DNA from: Chloranthus sessilifolius
Lineage: Eukaryota > Streptophyta > Magnoliopsida > Chloranthales > Chloranthaceae
NCBI GenBank assembly: GCA_021018995.1
Contig: CM037587.1
Coordinates: forward strand, 18,477,366 to 18,541,365
Reading direction: 5' to 3'
Length of the DNA stretch: 64,000 nucleotides
The notes beneath the pieces are model-generated. The model worked only from the letters and a program-made list of their open reading frames with translations, had not been told where the DNA came from and ran no database searches. Position 1 is the first letter of the stretch; the number at the start of each line of letters is the position of its first letter. The position numbers were made by a program, and so were the translations under genes. Of this stretch, positions 22,364-30,786 are shown piece after piece.

Positions 22364-24600
22364 AGATAAAGTTAGGAATAGAAATCCGAAAATGATGAAA
22401 TGGGCAAGAGAATTGGACTCAAGGCACGTAATCATTGCAAAAGGGTTTCAGCTAGATGTTTCTAGGATACAACGAGCCTAATCTCTTGGATGGGATCCGT
22501 TACCTTGTAACAGTAGAGAATCGCCCCAGAAAACTCAATCCGATGAAGTACCACAAAAAGAAGAAAGCAAGAGAAATTCTCAAGTTTTATACAAGGAATC
22601 CGATGGATTTCAGAGTGTCTTCAAATTTGTGTTCTAAAGCCTCCTTTTATAGAATTTTGAACGGCTCAGATAATCTTATGAAAGGTTGCAACTTTTCGAA
22701 TTTAAATTCGAACGGTTGCACACCTTTATAAGCGATTATGAAACGGTTGGGTCTAATGGTCAACATTTGACCAATCAGTTTGGCTCAATAAAATCAAATT
22801 GACCAACTGATTAGTGGCCTATTAGGCCCGATCCGGCCCATGAATAATTTGACCGTTGAATCTACTTGGTCAAAAAGTCAAACCTCTCCTTGCAACGATG
22901 CGCAGTGCAAAATGCGTGCGCGCCTAAACGCGAATCTCATGCACACGCGAATGCGGCGACTCGCCGCTAGACATACTCTTCTCCTCTTATTGCCAAATAA
23001 TAACAGAAGGTGAAAGGTTCTATATATAGCCTAGACATTTTTTACTTTTACCAATGTGAGACTATTCATTTGCATACAAAAATGAGAATACCTATTGCTT
23101 AAAAATTAACTCACAAAATTAAAAAAGAAATCAAAAGCAAGTTTTATTTTCTTTAAAATTATTTAATATATTTATTATATTATAAATTAATAAATAAAAG
23201 CAAGTTTTATTTTCTTTAAAATTATTTAATATATTTATTATATTCTAAATTAATAAATAATTATAACTTCTCAAAAAAAAATATATATTATGTATCCCCG
23301 AAACGTGCCGATATTTGATACCCTGATTGGTGGATGTGTGGATGTTAATAAAATCTTAACTACCAATGCACCTCTAAACTTTATTATTATTATTTTTTTT
23401 GGATTCTTTTGTTTCTTATTTGTTGTGTTCTTTTTTGTAGGGACATGTTTAGGTATTGGATTAATGCTAATATGTGGCCTGTGGTTCTATCTACAACTCA
23501 AGAAACGAACCCTAATCAAGCTTAAAGAGCAATACTTCCGCCAAAATGGCGGTCTGCTATTGAAACAACAAGTGTCGTCGACTCGCGAAGGTGCCACAGA
23601 TTGTGCTAGAATATTTTCATTAGACGAGCTTAAAGAAGCTACTGAGAACTACAACGACGATCGAATTCTCGGCACGGGTGGATACGGAACGGTCTATAAG
23701 GGAACTCTAGACGACGGCACGATAGTCGCCATTAAGAAATCCAAGGTAATCGATCAAAGCCAAATCGATCAGTTCATAAATGAGGTCGTTATCCTAACCC
23801 AAATCAACCACCGTAACGTTGTAAAGCTTTTGGGCTGTTGCTTGGAAGCCGAAGTCCCGATGCTCGTTTACGAGTTCATCCGTAACGGAACCCTTCATCA
23901 ACACCTTCACGAGACCCTCTCCTCTAAAATATCATGGAAAACTCGGCTAAGGATTGCAATAGAAACGGCCGAAGCCCTCGCATATCTCCATTCGGCTGCA
24001 TCAATGCCCATTTTCCATAGGGATGTGAAGTCTTCAAACATACTATTAGACGAGCATTATACGGCAAAAGTAGCGGATTTTGGAATATCGAGATTGGTTC
24101 CTTTGGATCAAACACAGATACCCACTTTGGTTCAAGGGACATTAGGCTACTTGGATCCCGAATACTTTCAAACAAGCCAATTGACCGAGAAAAGTGATGT
24201 TTATAGCTTCGGAGTAGTTCTCGTCGAGCTCTTAACCGGGCAAAAGCCAGTCTCCTTCGAGCGGTCGAAAGAGGATAGTAATCTAGCAATGTATTTCTTA
24301 TCTTCTTTGAGGGCTAAGGATCTTTCGGAGTTTATTGAGGAGAATGTGTTGAGAGAAGGCAGCGAAGAAGAGCTGCGAGCGGTTGCGGGATTGGCGAGGA
24401 AGTGTTTGCTATTGAAAGGCGATAAAAGGCCAACCATGAAGGAGGTGGCTCGAGAGCTTGTTTTGGTGGCCGGCTTAGGAAGCCATGCTTCGGTGGAGAA
24501 TGAGGAAGAGAATGAAGAGTTGGTCAACGGGAGACTGCCGTTAACTATAGTTGATAGCGTTTCCGCCAGTTTGGCTTTTAGCTTTGACTTGGCGAGGTAG
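5587..24600 (+). CDS. Wall-associated receptor kinase (WAK), three exons
   Basis: The exons are 5587-6400, 6479-6646 and 23441-24600, all with GT-AG borders. Both junctions split a codon after its first base, and the total of 2142 bases gives 713 residues plus stop, the usual WAK size. WAKs sit in the plasma membrane, contact cell-wall pectin through the extracellular part and signal through a cytoplasmic Ser/Thr kinase. Domains in order: signal peptide (about 1-22), cysteine-rich GUB_WAK pectin-binding domain (about 26-130), EGF-like repeat ending in GCQ (about 272), calcium-binding EGF repeat starting DINEC, one transmembrane helix from [10 protein letters not shown] at about 328, and the kinase. 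Start choice: the frame is open upstream to 5491, but this ATG is the one that begins the signal peptide. No break is seen. The odd feature is intron 2 (16794 bases), packed with nested transposons. Clade within the WAK family is not assigned. Confidence 0.9.
6401..6478 (+). other. WAK intron 1 (78 bases)
   Basis: The intron is AT-rich with a GT start at 6401 and a GATGCAG end at 6478. It falls between the two EGF repeats, where WAK genes typically have their first intron. Confidence 0.85.
6479..6646 (+). CDS. WAK exon 2: calcium-binding EGF repeat
   Basis: The split codon from exon 1 makes Asp, so the exon opens DINECGD, the calcium-binding EGF signature. Six cysteines follow, with the family-like phrase [15 protein letters not shown]. 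The exon ends [10 protein letters not shown] just before the membrane helix. The donor is CTAG|GTATGC at 6647. Reading past this donor gives 7 more codons and a stop, consistent with a true exon end. Confidence 0.88.
6875..6943. repeat. (AT)n microsatellite
   Basis: About 34 uninterrupted AT dinucleotides. A minus-strand frame made of repeated Ile-Tyr across it is an artefact. Confidence 0.95.
7262..7325. mobile_element. Fragment of a hairpin-MITE end
   Basis: TTGGTGTTATTGCCACACCA followed by CTTTATGTTACAGGCACCTCAC resembles the terminal arm of the hairpin MITEs. The reverse complement of 20755-20810 reads GGGTGGTGTTACTTCCACAC and continues similarly. No opposite arm is seen nearby. Confidence 0.4.
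8100..8345 (+). mobile_element. Possible truncated LINE 3' tail (plus strand)
   Basis: This is a T-rich stretch with TTGTTTG and TTTTCTT runs, then TCTTTTATGGAATGAAACTG and TACTACTCAAAAAAAG. It resembles the 3' untranslated tail and A-rich end of plant L1 LINEs. No coding part is attached. Confidence 0.35.
8544..8816 (-). pseudogene. LINE ORF2 C-terminal RNase H domain
   Basis: A 90-residue stretch carries the plant L1 RNase H (RVT_3) pattern: IWVESDSK, then [11 protein letters not shown], then [18 protein letters not shown]. The N-terminal part of the domain is lost at the CACTA/MITE insertion to its right. It ends at the LINE's 3' untranslated region. Confidence 0.8.
8857..9066. mobile_element. 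CACTA-type element fragment inside the LINE
   Basis: It begins CACTACAAAAAAATAAG, a CACTA-type terminus. It then has a 36-base unit repeated in tandem (about 8879-8914 and 8915-8950, sharing GACAGTTTTTTGCAGCC). No matching right terminus (TTTTGTAGTG) follows before LINE sequence resumes, so the fragment is truncated. Confidence 0.5.
9077..9343. mobile_element. Mutator-like MITE, 267 bp
   Basis: Terminal arms of about 50 bases pair: GGGCACTTTAGAAAACAATG with GCTTTTTAGCAAAAAAGACCC on the left, against GGGTCTTTTTTGCTAAAAAG and the ATTATCCC end on the right. The flanks are TTAATTTTA (9068-9076) and TTAATTTTTA (9344-9353), a near-perfect 9-base target duplication as expected for Mutator-like transposition. 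The inner sequence also folds on itself (GTGCTTTCAC and GTGAAAGC words). Confidence 0.7.
9402..10144 (-). pseudogene. LINE ORF2 zinc-binding region (zf-RVT)
   Basis: Two overlapping frames match the zinc-binding region found downstream of plant L1 reverse transcriptases. The first has [19 protein letters not shown]. The second has [22 protein letters not shown], a C-x2-C ... H-x4-C pattern (about 9740-9790), then [14 protein letters not shown] frameshift separates them near 9848. Confidence 0.8.
10145..10340 (-). pseudogene. LINE ORF2 linker between RT and zinc region
   Basis: No long frame remains here, but the sequence lies in line with the flanking LINE domains and has similar base composition. 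It is read as decayed ORF2. Confidence 0.5.
10341..11403 (-). pseudogene. LINE ORF2 reverse transcriptase, C-terminal two thirds
   Basis: On the minus strand the sequence continues the reverse transcriptase from the insertion point: [12 protein letters not shown], then [12 protein letters not shown] (motif A aspartate), then [14 protein letters not shown] and [10 protein letters not shown] (FADD catalytic motif, about 10925). It goes on to YLGIPLF and the C-terminal FLWRG and [14 protein letters not shown] phrases near 10341-10526. Several frame changes and stops occur. Confidence 0.85.
11404..12315 (+). repeat. First LTR of the short LTR element
   Basis: It matches 12667-12978 and 17529-18077. 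It is GC-rich compared with the surroundings and contains repeated GGCACGCGACA-type words. The frames in it are not genes. Confidence 0.85.
12319..12330 (+). other. Primer-binding site
   Basis: TGGTATCAGAGC directly follows the first LTR. It is the common initiator-Met tRNA-type site of plant LTR elements. Confidence 0.85.
12982..14764 (-). pseudogene. Del/Tekay gag and protease remains
   Basis: The gag start MGPKFRG is followed by an Arg/Gly-rich region, the capsid-like stretch with [18 protein letters not shown], and two zinc knuckles ([13 protein letters not shown] and [14 protein letters not shown] near 13600-13710). An AT-rich non-coding spacer of about 220 bases comes next. The protease region has [19 protein letters not shown]. 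The same spacer lies between gag and protease in the plus-strand copy. Confidence 0.85.
14870..17528 (-). repeat. Del/Tekay LTR (minus strand)
   Basis: It is about 90 percent or more identical by eye to the solo LTR at 30787-33464 over their first 200 bases. Both carry the TGATCGATCA array, the AGCAGACA-rich end and a GAAGAAGAAGAAG run near 17215. Confidence 0.88.
16156..16735. repeat. Array of TGATCGATCA palindromes in LTR
   Basis: About 20 exact TGATCGATCA palindromes, usually extended to TTGATCGATCAA or ATTGATCGATCAAT, are scattered over some 580 bases. Spacers vary from about 8 to over 50 bases and differ in sequence. Near-matches such as GATCGATTAA lie at the edges. This is not a constant-period satellite. 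Confidence 0.95.
18078..18482 (-). pseudogene. LINE ORF2 reverse transcriptase, N-terminal part
   Basis: The minus strand carries [29 protein letters not shown] (a hallmark of L1 reverse transcriptases), [12 protein letters not shown] and IDKFRP, and stops at the LTR element. The continuation lies at 11403 and leftward. Confidence 0.85.
18629..19084 (-). pseudogene. LINE ORF2 endonuclease, C-terminal part
   Basis: [13 protein letters not shown], then [11 protein letters not shown] (the SDHSP-type motif of APE-like L1 endonucleases) and the linker PLNFFNVW followed by tryptophan-containing spacer. The N-terminal catalytic half is missing. Confidence 0.8.
19300..20201 (-). pseudogene. LINE ORF1: DUF4283 and zinc knuckle
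   Basis: The start codon at 20199-20201 opens [14 protein letters not shown]. The DUF4283 region follows (about 19873-20103: [28 protein letters not shown]), typical of plant L1 ORF1 proteins. Next come [11 protein letters not shown] and a C-x2-C knuckle ([10 protein letters not shown], about 19665). The C-terminal part is low-complexity with Asn/Gln. Frame changes separate the pieces. Confidence 0.8.
20480..20815. mobile_element. Hairpin MITE, copy 4
   Basis: CCTACCATAAGACG near 20517 pairs with CGTCTTATGGTAGG near 20650. ACATGTTGATTACAC pairs with the ATGGAATAAACTT region. The right arm continues GATTGGGATGAAGAATGATC, as in the other copies. It abuts the LINE's 5' end. Confidence 0.65.
20816..21301. 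other. Unassigned intron sequence
   Basis: No frame, repeat or motif that I can assign. AT-rich with a few GGGCAG and CTAAGGG words (21028-21056). Confidence 0.5.
21302..21621. mobile_element. Hairpin MITE, copy 5 (best-preserved ends)
   Basis: CTACACCACCTTACGTTACA followed by CTCACCCCACTTAG at the left is the near-complement of CTAAGTGAGGTGGGTGTAAC and TAAGCTGGTGTGGTAG at the right. It is 320 bases long, with CCAATCTTTCATAAAA corresponding to the AGATTGGGATGAAAA side in other copies. No convincing target duplication was found. Confidence 0.7.
21622..22300. other. Intron stretch with GATACCGAT / ATCGGCC words
   Basis: From about 22040 to 22290 the words ATCGGCCGATACCG, CCGATAC and TATCGG recur in both orientations with about 20-50 base spacing. 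The remainder is AT-rich. It resembles a dispersed simple-sequence repeat and no protein is recognisable. Confidence 0.5.
22302..22359. repeat. (AT)n microsatellite
   Basis: About 28 AT dinucleotides next to the GATACCGAT repeat block. Confidence 0.95.
22360..23132. other. Unassigned intron sequence, possibly a solo LTR
   Basis: It begins TGTTAGATAAAG after the (AT)n tract. It contains TATATATAGCC near 23017 and CAATGTGAGACTATTC near 23053, phrases that recall LTR promoter ends. There is no purine tract, primer site or second copy to confirm it. A 91-codon frame (22456-22731) is unrecognised. Confidence 0.3.
23133..23258. repeat. 63-bp tandem duplication
   Basis: Two copies at 23133-23195 and 23196-23258, both starting AAAAGCAAGTTTTATTTTC, differ by about one base. 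They lie shortly before WAK exon 3. Confidence 0.9.
23441..24600 (+). CDS. WAK exon 3: membrane helix and Ser/Thr kinase
   Basis: The open frame extends upstream to 23290, but 23290-23440 encodes a hydrophobic low-complexity run and ends in a TTTTTTGTAG acceptor. I therefore place the exon start at 23441. It encodes the helix [17 protein letters not shown], then [15 protein letters not shown], and a complete kinase. Residues numbered in the whole protein: P-loop GTGGYG at about 405-410, ATP lysine 426 in VAIKK, helix-C glutamate 442, HRD aspartate 522, DFG at 540-542, then [11 protein letters not shown] and [19 protein letters not shown] plus DFG make it an active-type RD kinase. It ends LARstop, with a short acidic insert near VENEEENEE. 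Confidence 0.93.
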
Positions 24601-24719
24601 TGTCGGGGAGTGTGTTACTATGTGGTCGCTATGTTTGACTTTAATTATAGTGAAATTTTGGAAATATGGAATTGAGTAAAGGATATTTTCGTCATTTTGA
24701 AAAAAATACTATATTAATT
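24601..24719 (+). other. WAK 3' flank, 119 bases before an LTR
   Basis: No clear AATAAA signal is seen; AAAAAATACT lies near 24700. An LTR begins at 24720, so the gene's polyadenylation signals may now lie in LTR sequence. This is inference. Confidence 0.4.
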
Positions 24720-25308
24720 TGATGCAGTACAAATTACCGCGGATGAGTACATGGAAGCCCTGGATCGGCATAGGTCGACTCGCTAAAATTTTGTCCACTT
24801 ATTAAAATTTTGGGTTAAGCATTAGGAGAAATTATGGACCCAAACGCCAGAAAATCCCCTGAAGGCCCATTTTGGAACGGAAATGTCCAAACAATCAATA
24901 GTCATGACTTTGCCATGAGGTCCGCATTTTTTAGGGAAATTCCTTTGTTTAAGGCCCGAAAATAGCAATTTTGCTATTTTAGGAAATAATTTCTTTCGCA
25001 ATTCCTGAAGATTTACAACTCAGAATCAATTCGTTTCGATTATGGATTGATTCTAACAACAATATCTTTCCGTCTATATGCTTATCTCGTTTTTGTTATT
25101 TTTAGTAAATTTTGCTTTCTTTTCTACTTAATAGATGTAAACCAAACGAAAATTATTATTGAATATATTGAAAGTTTGAGATCCTTGTTTTCCGTTTCTC
25201 TTGGTATTGGTGTGAATCAACAAGAAAGGTGGATGGACATTAGATTTCTGGTAGTTCTCCTTAGAAATCAACAGTTCTAGTGAAAGGTTGCAGTTTAGCT
25301 CTGCATCA
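24720..25308 (+). repeat. LTR A of the CRM-like element
   Basis: TGATGCAGTAC start and CTGCATCA end. It includes the sequence encoding the pol C-terminus (GATGAGTACATGGA word), as LTR B does. Confidence 0.8.
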
Positions 25309-25350
25309 GTTGGTATTAAAGCACTAAGATCCAGAGATCATTTATACATC

Positions 25351-28300
25351 ATGCCGCCTAGACGTGGTGGTCGCCGGGAAGTGCCTATTCACGATGTTCA
25401 CGAGCGCGATGACGTCGCCCGATTGACACGACAGATAGAGGCACTACAACCCAAGTGGTCGCCCTCATGGCCAGGGACGAAAAATGAATGAATCCAACCC
25501 ATCGTTCAGAGTACGCGAACGATGAAGAACTTGAGTTCGATAACGTATTTGGTAATCCAGAGCCGCCGCTACGACCCAGAGAGGGGAATCCACGACGATG
25601 GGATGTCGGGTTACGTATAGATCTGCCTGAATTCCAAGGTAGCGTGCAACCCGAAGAGTTTCTCGACTGGCTTTATTCTATCGAGGAGATCTTGGAGTTC
25701 AAGGAGGTACTCGAAATTAAGCGGGTCCCTTTGGTTGCAACTAGATTTCGAGGGCAAGTCGCCGTATGGTGGTAACAAGTTAAGGTTACACACGCCCGAC
25801 AAGGAAAGCGAAAGGTAGATATATGGGAGAAACTAAAGAAACTTCTGCGAGCGGTGTTTCTACGTCATAATTTTACCAAGGTATTATATCAACAGTTGCA
25901 GAACTTGAGGCAAGGGGCAAAAACTGTTGATGAGTACACAACGAAGTTTTACTGATTGCTGGCACGCAACGACCTGAAAGAGCCCAACGACCAACTAGTC
26001 TCTCGATATATTGGGGGTATGCGGATTCAATTTCAGGACACTCTTAATTTATTTGACCATTTAAATGTCGCAGAGGCACATCAGAGAGCCTTGCAATTCG
26101 AGAAACAACTCGGTCGCAAATCGTATGGCCCGACATGGAGTAGTACCGCGGGTGCTGCTGAACACCAAACAAATATACCGAGGGGAGGCGAGAAACCACC
26201 AATTAGTGGGCAGCCTACCCAAGTCCCTACTGGTGGTCCCCGATGTTTTAAATGCAGGGAGGTCGGACACCGAATTACAGATTATCGGAAAGGGGATCGC
26301 GCCAGAAAAGGTCTTTTATAGACCATATGGAAGATCCAGATCAGGAAGACGACGAACCCTAAATAAATCCCATCTTCGACACCACGGAAGAGGAACGTGT
26401 TGAGGGGGATGAAGGGCGATTGCTTGTGATGCGCAGGACTTGCTTGACTCCTAGAGCTGCCAATGGGAATGGGTGACTGCGAAGTAACATATTTCGGACA
26501 ACGTGCACGGTCGAAGAAAAAGTGTGTCGATTCATTATCGATTTGGGCAGTTGCGAGAATGTGATTGCAGAAGAAGCGGTACAGAAGCTAGGGCTACCTA
26601 CAGAAGCACATCCCAATCGTTACAAATTATCATGGCTTAAGACAGGAAATGAGGTAACAGTTTTGAAACGGTGTTTGGTTTCGTTTTCCATTGGGTGTAA
26701 TTATAAAGATAAGATATGGTGTGACGTCGTTCGGATGGATGCATGCCATATTTTGCTGGGGAGACCATGGCAGTATGATAGGAGTGTTTCACATGATGGT
26801 CAATTGAACACAAATAATTTTATGTTCCATAACATCAAAATTGTGTTAATACCCAAGAAAGAGTTGGCACCCAAACCACTAGCTGGGGAGGGATCTAAGC
26901 TCTTATCTATGAATCGATTTATCAAGGTCGCAACAGAAATCGGGACGATATATGTGTTGATCGGAAAAGATAATCATCTGAGTGGTGAGATCCTTGACCC
27001 AATAAAAAAAATTATAGATGAATTTCAAGATGTGTTCCTTACAGATCTGCCCCCTAGATTACCACTCCTACGGGACATTCAACACCAAATTGACCTTGTC
27101 CCAGGATCTTCTCTACCGAATAGACCTCACTATCATATGAGTCCAAAGGAGCATGATGAGTTGTGAAGACATGTAGAAGAATTGCTTGATAAGGGGCACA
27201 TCAGGGAGAGCCTCAGTCCTTGTGCAGTACCAGCATTACTTACACCGAAAAAGGATGGTTCATGGCATATGTGTATCGATAGCAGGGCTATAAACAAAAT
27301 TATCGTGCACTACCGCTTTCCCATCCCGCGATTGGATGACTAGTTGGATCAGTTAAGAGGAGCTACTATCTTTAGTAAGCTCGACTTGAAGAGCGGATAC
27401 CACCAGATCAGAATCCGAGAAGGAGACGAGTGGAAAACCGCCTTCAAAACTAGTGAGGGCTCATTCGAATGGATGGTTATGCTGTTTGGACTTTCTAATG
27501 CTCCAAACACTTTTATGCGAGTGAACCAAGCCTTTTATCCTTTCATTGGTAAATTTGTTGTAGTTTATTTTGATGATATTTTGGTTTATAGTGCTAACCC
27601 AGATTTGCACTTGCAACACCTGTGAGAGGTTCTTTTGGTGATGCGCAGGAATAAATTCTTTACTGATGCTAGCAAGTGCGCATTTATGACGGATAGTGTC
27701 CTCTTTTTGGGCTACGTGGTGGGCAAAGACGGTATTTCAGTAGATAAATCAAAGGTGGAAGCCATCAAACAATGCCCTATACCAACTAATCTATTCGAAG
27801 GATGCAACTTTCACAGTTTCGTGTCCTTTTATAAGTGATTCATCCCAAATTTTAGCACGATCATGGCATCAGTTTTGGATTGCATGAAGACAGAAAAATT
27901 TTCATGGACCGAAGCAGCTACAGAAGCTTTTAACAAAATCAAGCAGTTCATTACCTTGGCACTAGTCCTCGTATTGTCAGACTTTTCTCAACCATTCGAG
28001 TTACACTCCGACGCCTCCCAAGTTGGTATTGGGGTAGTATTTAGTCCGAATGGTAAATCGGTTGCCTTTTTTAGCGCCAAGTTGAATGGGGCCCAATTAA
28101 ATTATATCACATATGATGTGGAGCTTTATGCGGTGGTGTGAGCCCTGCGGCATTGGCGATCTTACTTGTCCTATCATGAGTTTGTTCTATACACGGATTA
28201 TGTTGCTTTGAAGCACACCAGTAATCAAGACAATCTCTCCAGTCGACACGCTGGTTGGGCAGCATACCTTCAACAGTTCACGTTCGCCATCAAGCATAAA

Positions 28301-29697
28301 TTCGGTGCCTTGAACAGAGTGGCAGATGCACTTAGCAGGCGCACCTCCTTACTAACTACGATGCACACAAAGGTATTCGGTTTTGATTCTTTTTCAGATC
28401 TCTTATCTACTGACCCCTATTTTGCGTCCATTTGGAGTGATGTACTGACAGGCGCGAGACTTGAGTTTGTGATACACAATAGTTTCCTTTTCAAAGGAAA
28501 TCTTTTGTGCATTCCCGAGTCTAGCCTCCGCTTAAAGATAATCCAGGAGATGCATGATGAGGGTCACATGGGACGTGACAAAACTTTGCATGCCGTGATG
28601 GGTACATACTTCTGGCCGTCGATGCGTCGAGAGACCACTAAGTTCATGGAAAGGTGTCGCATCTGCCAAGTTTCTAAGGGAATCGCAACCAATGCAGGCC
28701 TTTATATGCCTCTGCCCGTACCGAATCGCCCATGGGATCACATGAGCATGGATTTCGTCCTAGAACTTCCTCGAACACAGCGAGGGATGGACTCCATCTT
28801 TGTAGTGGTGGACAGATTGTCGAAGATGGCACACTTTATAGCCTGCAAAAAGACTACGGATGCTATTAACATCACTTAGCTTTATTTTTGGGAGGTTTAT
28901 CGGCTTCATGGATTGCCCGTGTCCATAGTTTCTGATCGAGATACACGATTCCTCAGCCACTTCTGGAGGAGCTTATGGCGCATTGCTAACACAAAGTTGG
29001 ACTTTAGTTGCGCGTATCACCCACAGACTGATGGTCAAACCGAGGTGGTGAATCGCTCATTGGGCAATCTATTGCATAGCTTGGTAGGAGATCACCTAAA
29101 ATCGTTGGACCAAAAGCTATACTAGGCAGATTTTGCCTACAGCTGTTCGATCAATTGCAGTACGGGATTTTCTCCCTTCCATATCACATATGGCGCTGAC
29201 TCGAGGTCGCCACTAGATTTGGCCCTTGTACCGAACTTGAAGTGTGTTCCCAAAAAGGCAGATGACCTAATTACTACAATCCAGAATGTGCATAAGGTTA
29301 TAGAGCAGAACCTATTGAAAGCCACTGCCAAGTATAAACAAGCTGCAGACAAGAAGCAACGTGCTCTAGAATTTGACAGTGGGGATTTTGTGTGGGCCAT
29401 CCTGACGAATGATCGATTCTCAGTAGGAGAATATAACAAACTAGCTGCTCGAAAGATTGGTTTACTCGAGATCGTGGAGAAAAAAAACCCAAATGCCTAT
29501 CGGTTGAAACTCCCGAGCAATTATTGCACGTCTGATGTCTTTAATGTCAAACACCTAGTTCCTTATCATGGTGATAGCTCGAAAGATGAAACTACGAATT
29601 CGAGGGTGAATTCTCTTCAGCTTGGGGAGAATGATGCAGTACAAATCACAGCGGATGAGTACATGGAGGCCCTGGATCGACGTAGGTCCACTCGCTA
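25351..29697 (+). pseudogene. CRM-like gag-pol remains
   Basis: Parts in order: gag start MPPRRGG at 25351, capsid-like FQGSVQPEEFLDWLYS, zinc knuckle CFKCREVGHR near 26245, protease with [11 protein letters not shown] near 26750, reverse transcriptase with YFDDILVY near 27570, RNase H with HSDASQVGIG near 28005, integrase with zinc region and MDFVLELPRTQRG near 28750 and HPQTDGQTEVVNR near 29020, and a C-terminal tail ending ALDRRRSTR inside the LTR. The whole is a fossil with several breaks. Confidence 0.85.
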
Positions 29698-30059
29698 AAA
29701 TTTTGCCCACTCATTATAATTTTAGGTAAGGCACTAGTAGAAATCATGGACCCAAACGTTAGAAAATCCCATGAAGGCCCATTTTGGAATGGAAACGCTC
29801 AAACGGTCAATAGTCACGGCTTTGTCGTGAGTGCAGACACCCCCATTTTGGCCTCTCGGAGTACACAAATTCATTTGGTCAGCCCTTGACCTTTTTAATC
29901 CTCGACACGGGACCGTGCAACAGTACATGGCTGAATACAAGCTGAAATAATAGCTTTGCGGCTCAGATCCCAATGTAGGGAGGCTATATACTAAGTAATA
30001 GTATATAGTCGGAATGCAGACTGAACAATAGTCTTGCATTCCATTCTTGAGACCATACC

Positions 30060-30710
30060 CGAACAACCCTGAATTAAGCGCCTGAAACCCAGCGCGTAAT
30101 TTGATCACGCGTAGAACCACAAGCGCACGATCAGTCCCCTTTCAGACCAACCTTCCTTTTACAGACCGTTTTGAGACTCGATTACACGCCTGGAACCAGA
30201 CGCACGATTGGATTGAGCGCTACACCACTCACGCGTAATTGGCCTACGCTCGACCTAGTCTCCTACCCTTGACTTCTGCGTTTCCTCGATTAAGCACTTC
30301 AGGTAACATGCTTAATTGGATTACTCATGTCCCAACATGCGCGTAATTAGTCCTGATTTCGTTAGGACTAGGAAACTCGCTGAATAATTCATCCCATCGC
30401 TCACTTAGTCGGTGGCCGACTACAGGCGATTAAGCGCCAGAAAGCTAGCGCACAATTCTGTTGAACACCCGAAAATAGGCGCATAATTGAAGGAAAACTT
30501 ATAAAAGCTTTTTTTCTCGAAGAGAGAAGGGAGGCTGGCAATTTTGAGAGAGAGAACAAAACTTTTTTGGGACTTCGAAACTAGAGAACTCCGAGGACAA
30601 GCCCATAGAGCAAATTAGTCATGATGTCGGTGATCGACTCAAAGCGATTAAGTGCCAGAAAACTGGTGTGCAATTCAGTTAAACGCCAGGAAACAGGCGC
30701 GTAATTGATG
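30060..30710. repeat. GCGCC...GGCGCG-TAATT hairpin words in LTR
   Basis: Units such as AAACGCCAGGAAACAGGCGC followed by GTAATTG, AAGCGCCAGAAAGCTAGCGC and TACACGCCTGGAACCAG recur about every 30-50 bases. Each is an imperfect hairpin around a GAAA or GAAC loop. They recur at 57740-58160 and, within the interior, at 42580-42960. Confidence 0.75.
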
Positions 30711-30786
30711 GAAAACCTATAAAAGCTTTTTTTCTTGAAGAGAGAAGGGAGGCTGGCAATTTTGAGAGAGAGAACGGAACTTTTTT

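Larger units (their letters stand above)
6647..23440 (+). other. WAK intron 2, enlarged to 16.8 kb by nested transposons
   Basis: The intron starts GTATGCAG. It ends in a pyrimidine-rich tract followed by TTTTTTGTAG at 23440. WAK genes usually have a short second intron at this place. Its contents in order: a repeat-rich stretch with an (AT)n tract, a LINE tail, the minus-strand LINE 8358-20480 with its nested LTR elements, two MITEs, a second (AT)n tract and a 63-base tandem repeat. Confidence 0.85.

Noticed and set aside
22360-23132. Possible solo copia LTR before exon 3
   Set aside because: Only the start word and some promoter-like phrases suggest it; no second copy, purine tract or target duplication was found.
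23290-23440. Upstream extension of the kinase frame starting at an ATG at 23290
   Set aside because: It encodes a hydrophobic low-complexity run that ends exactly at a pyrimidine tract plus TTTTTTGTAG acceptor. The phase at 23441 fits exon 2, so this is intron.
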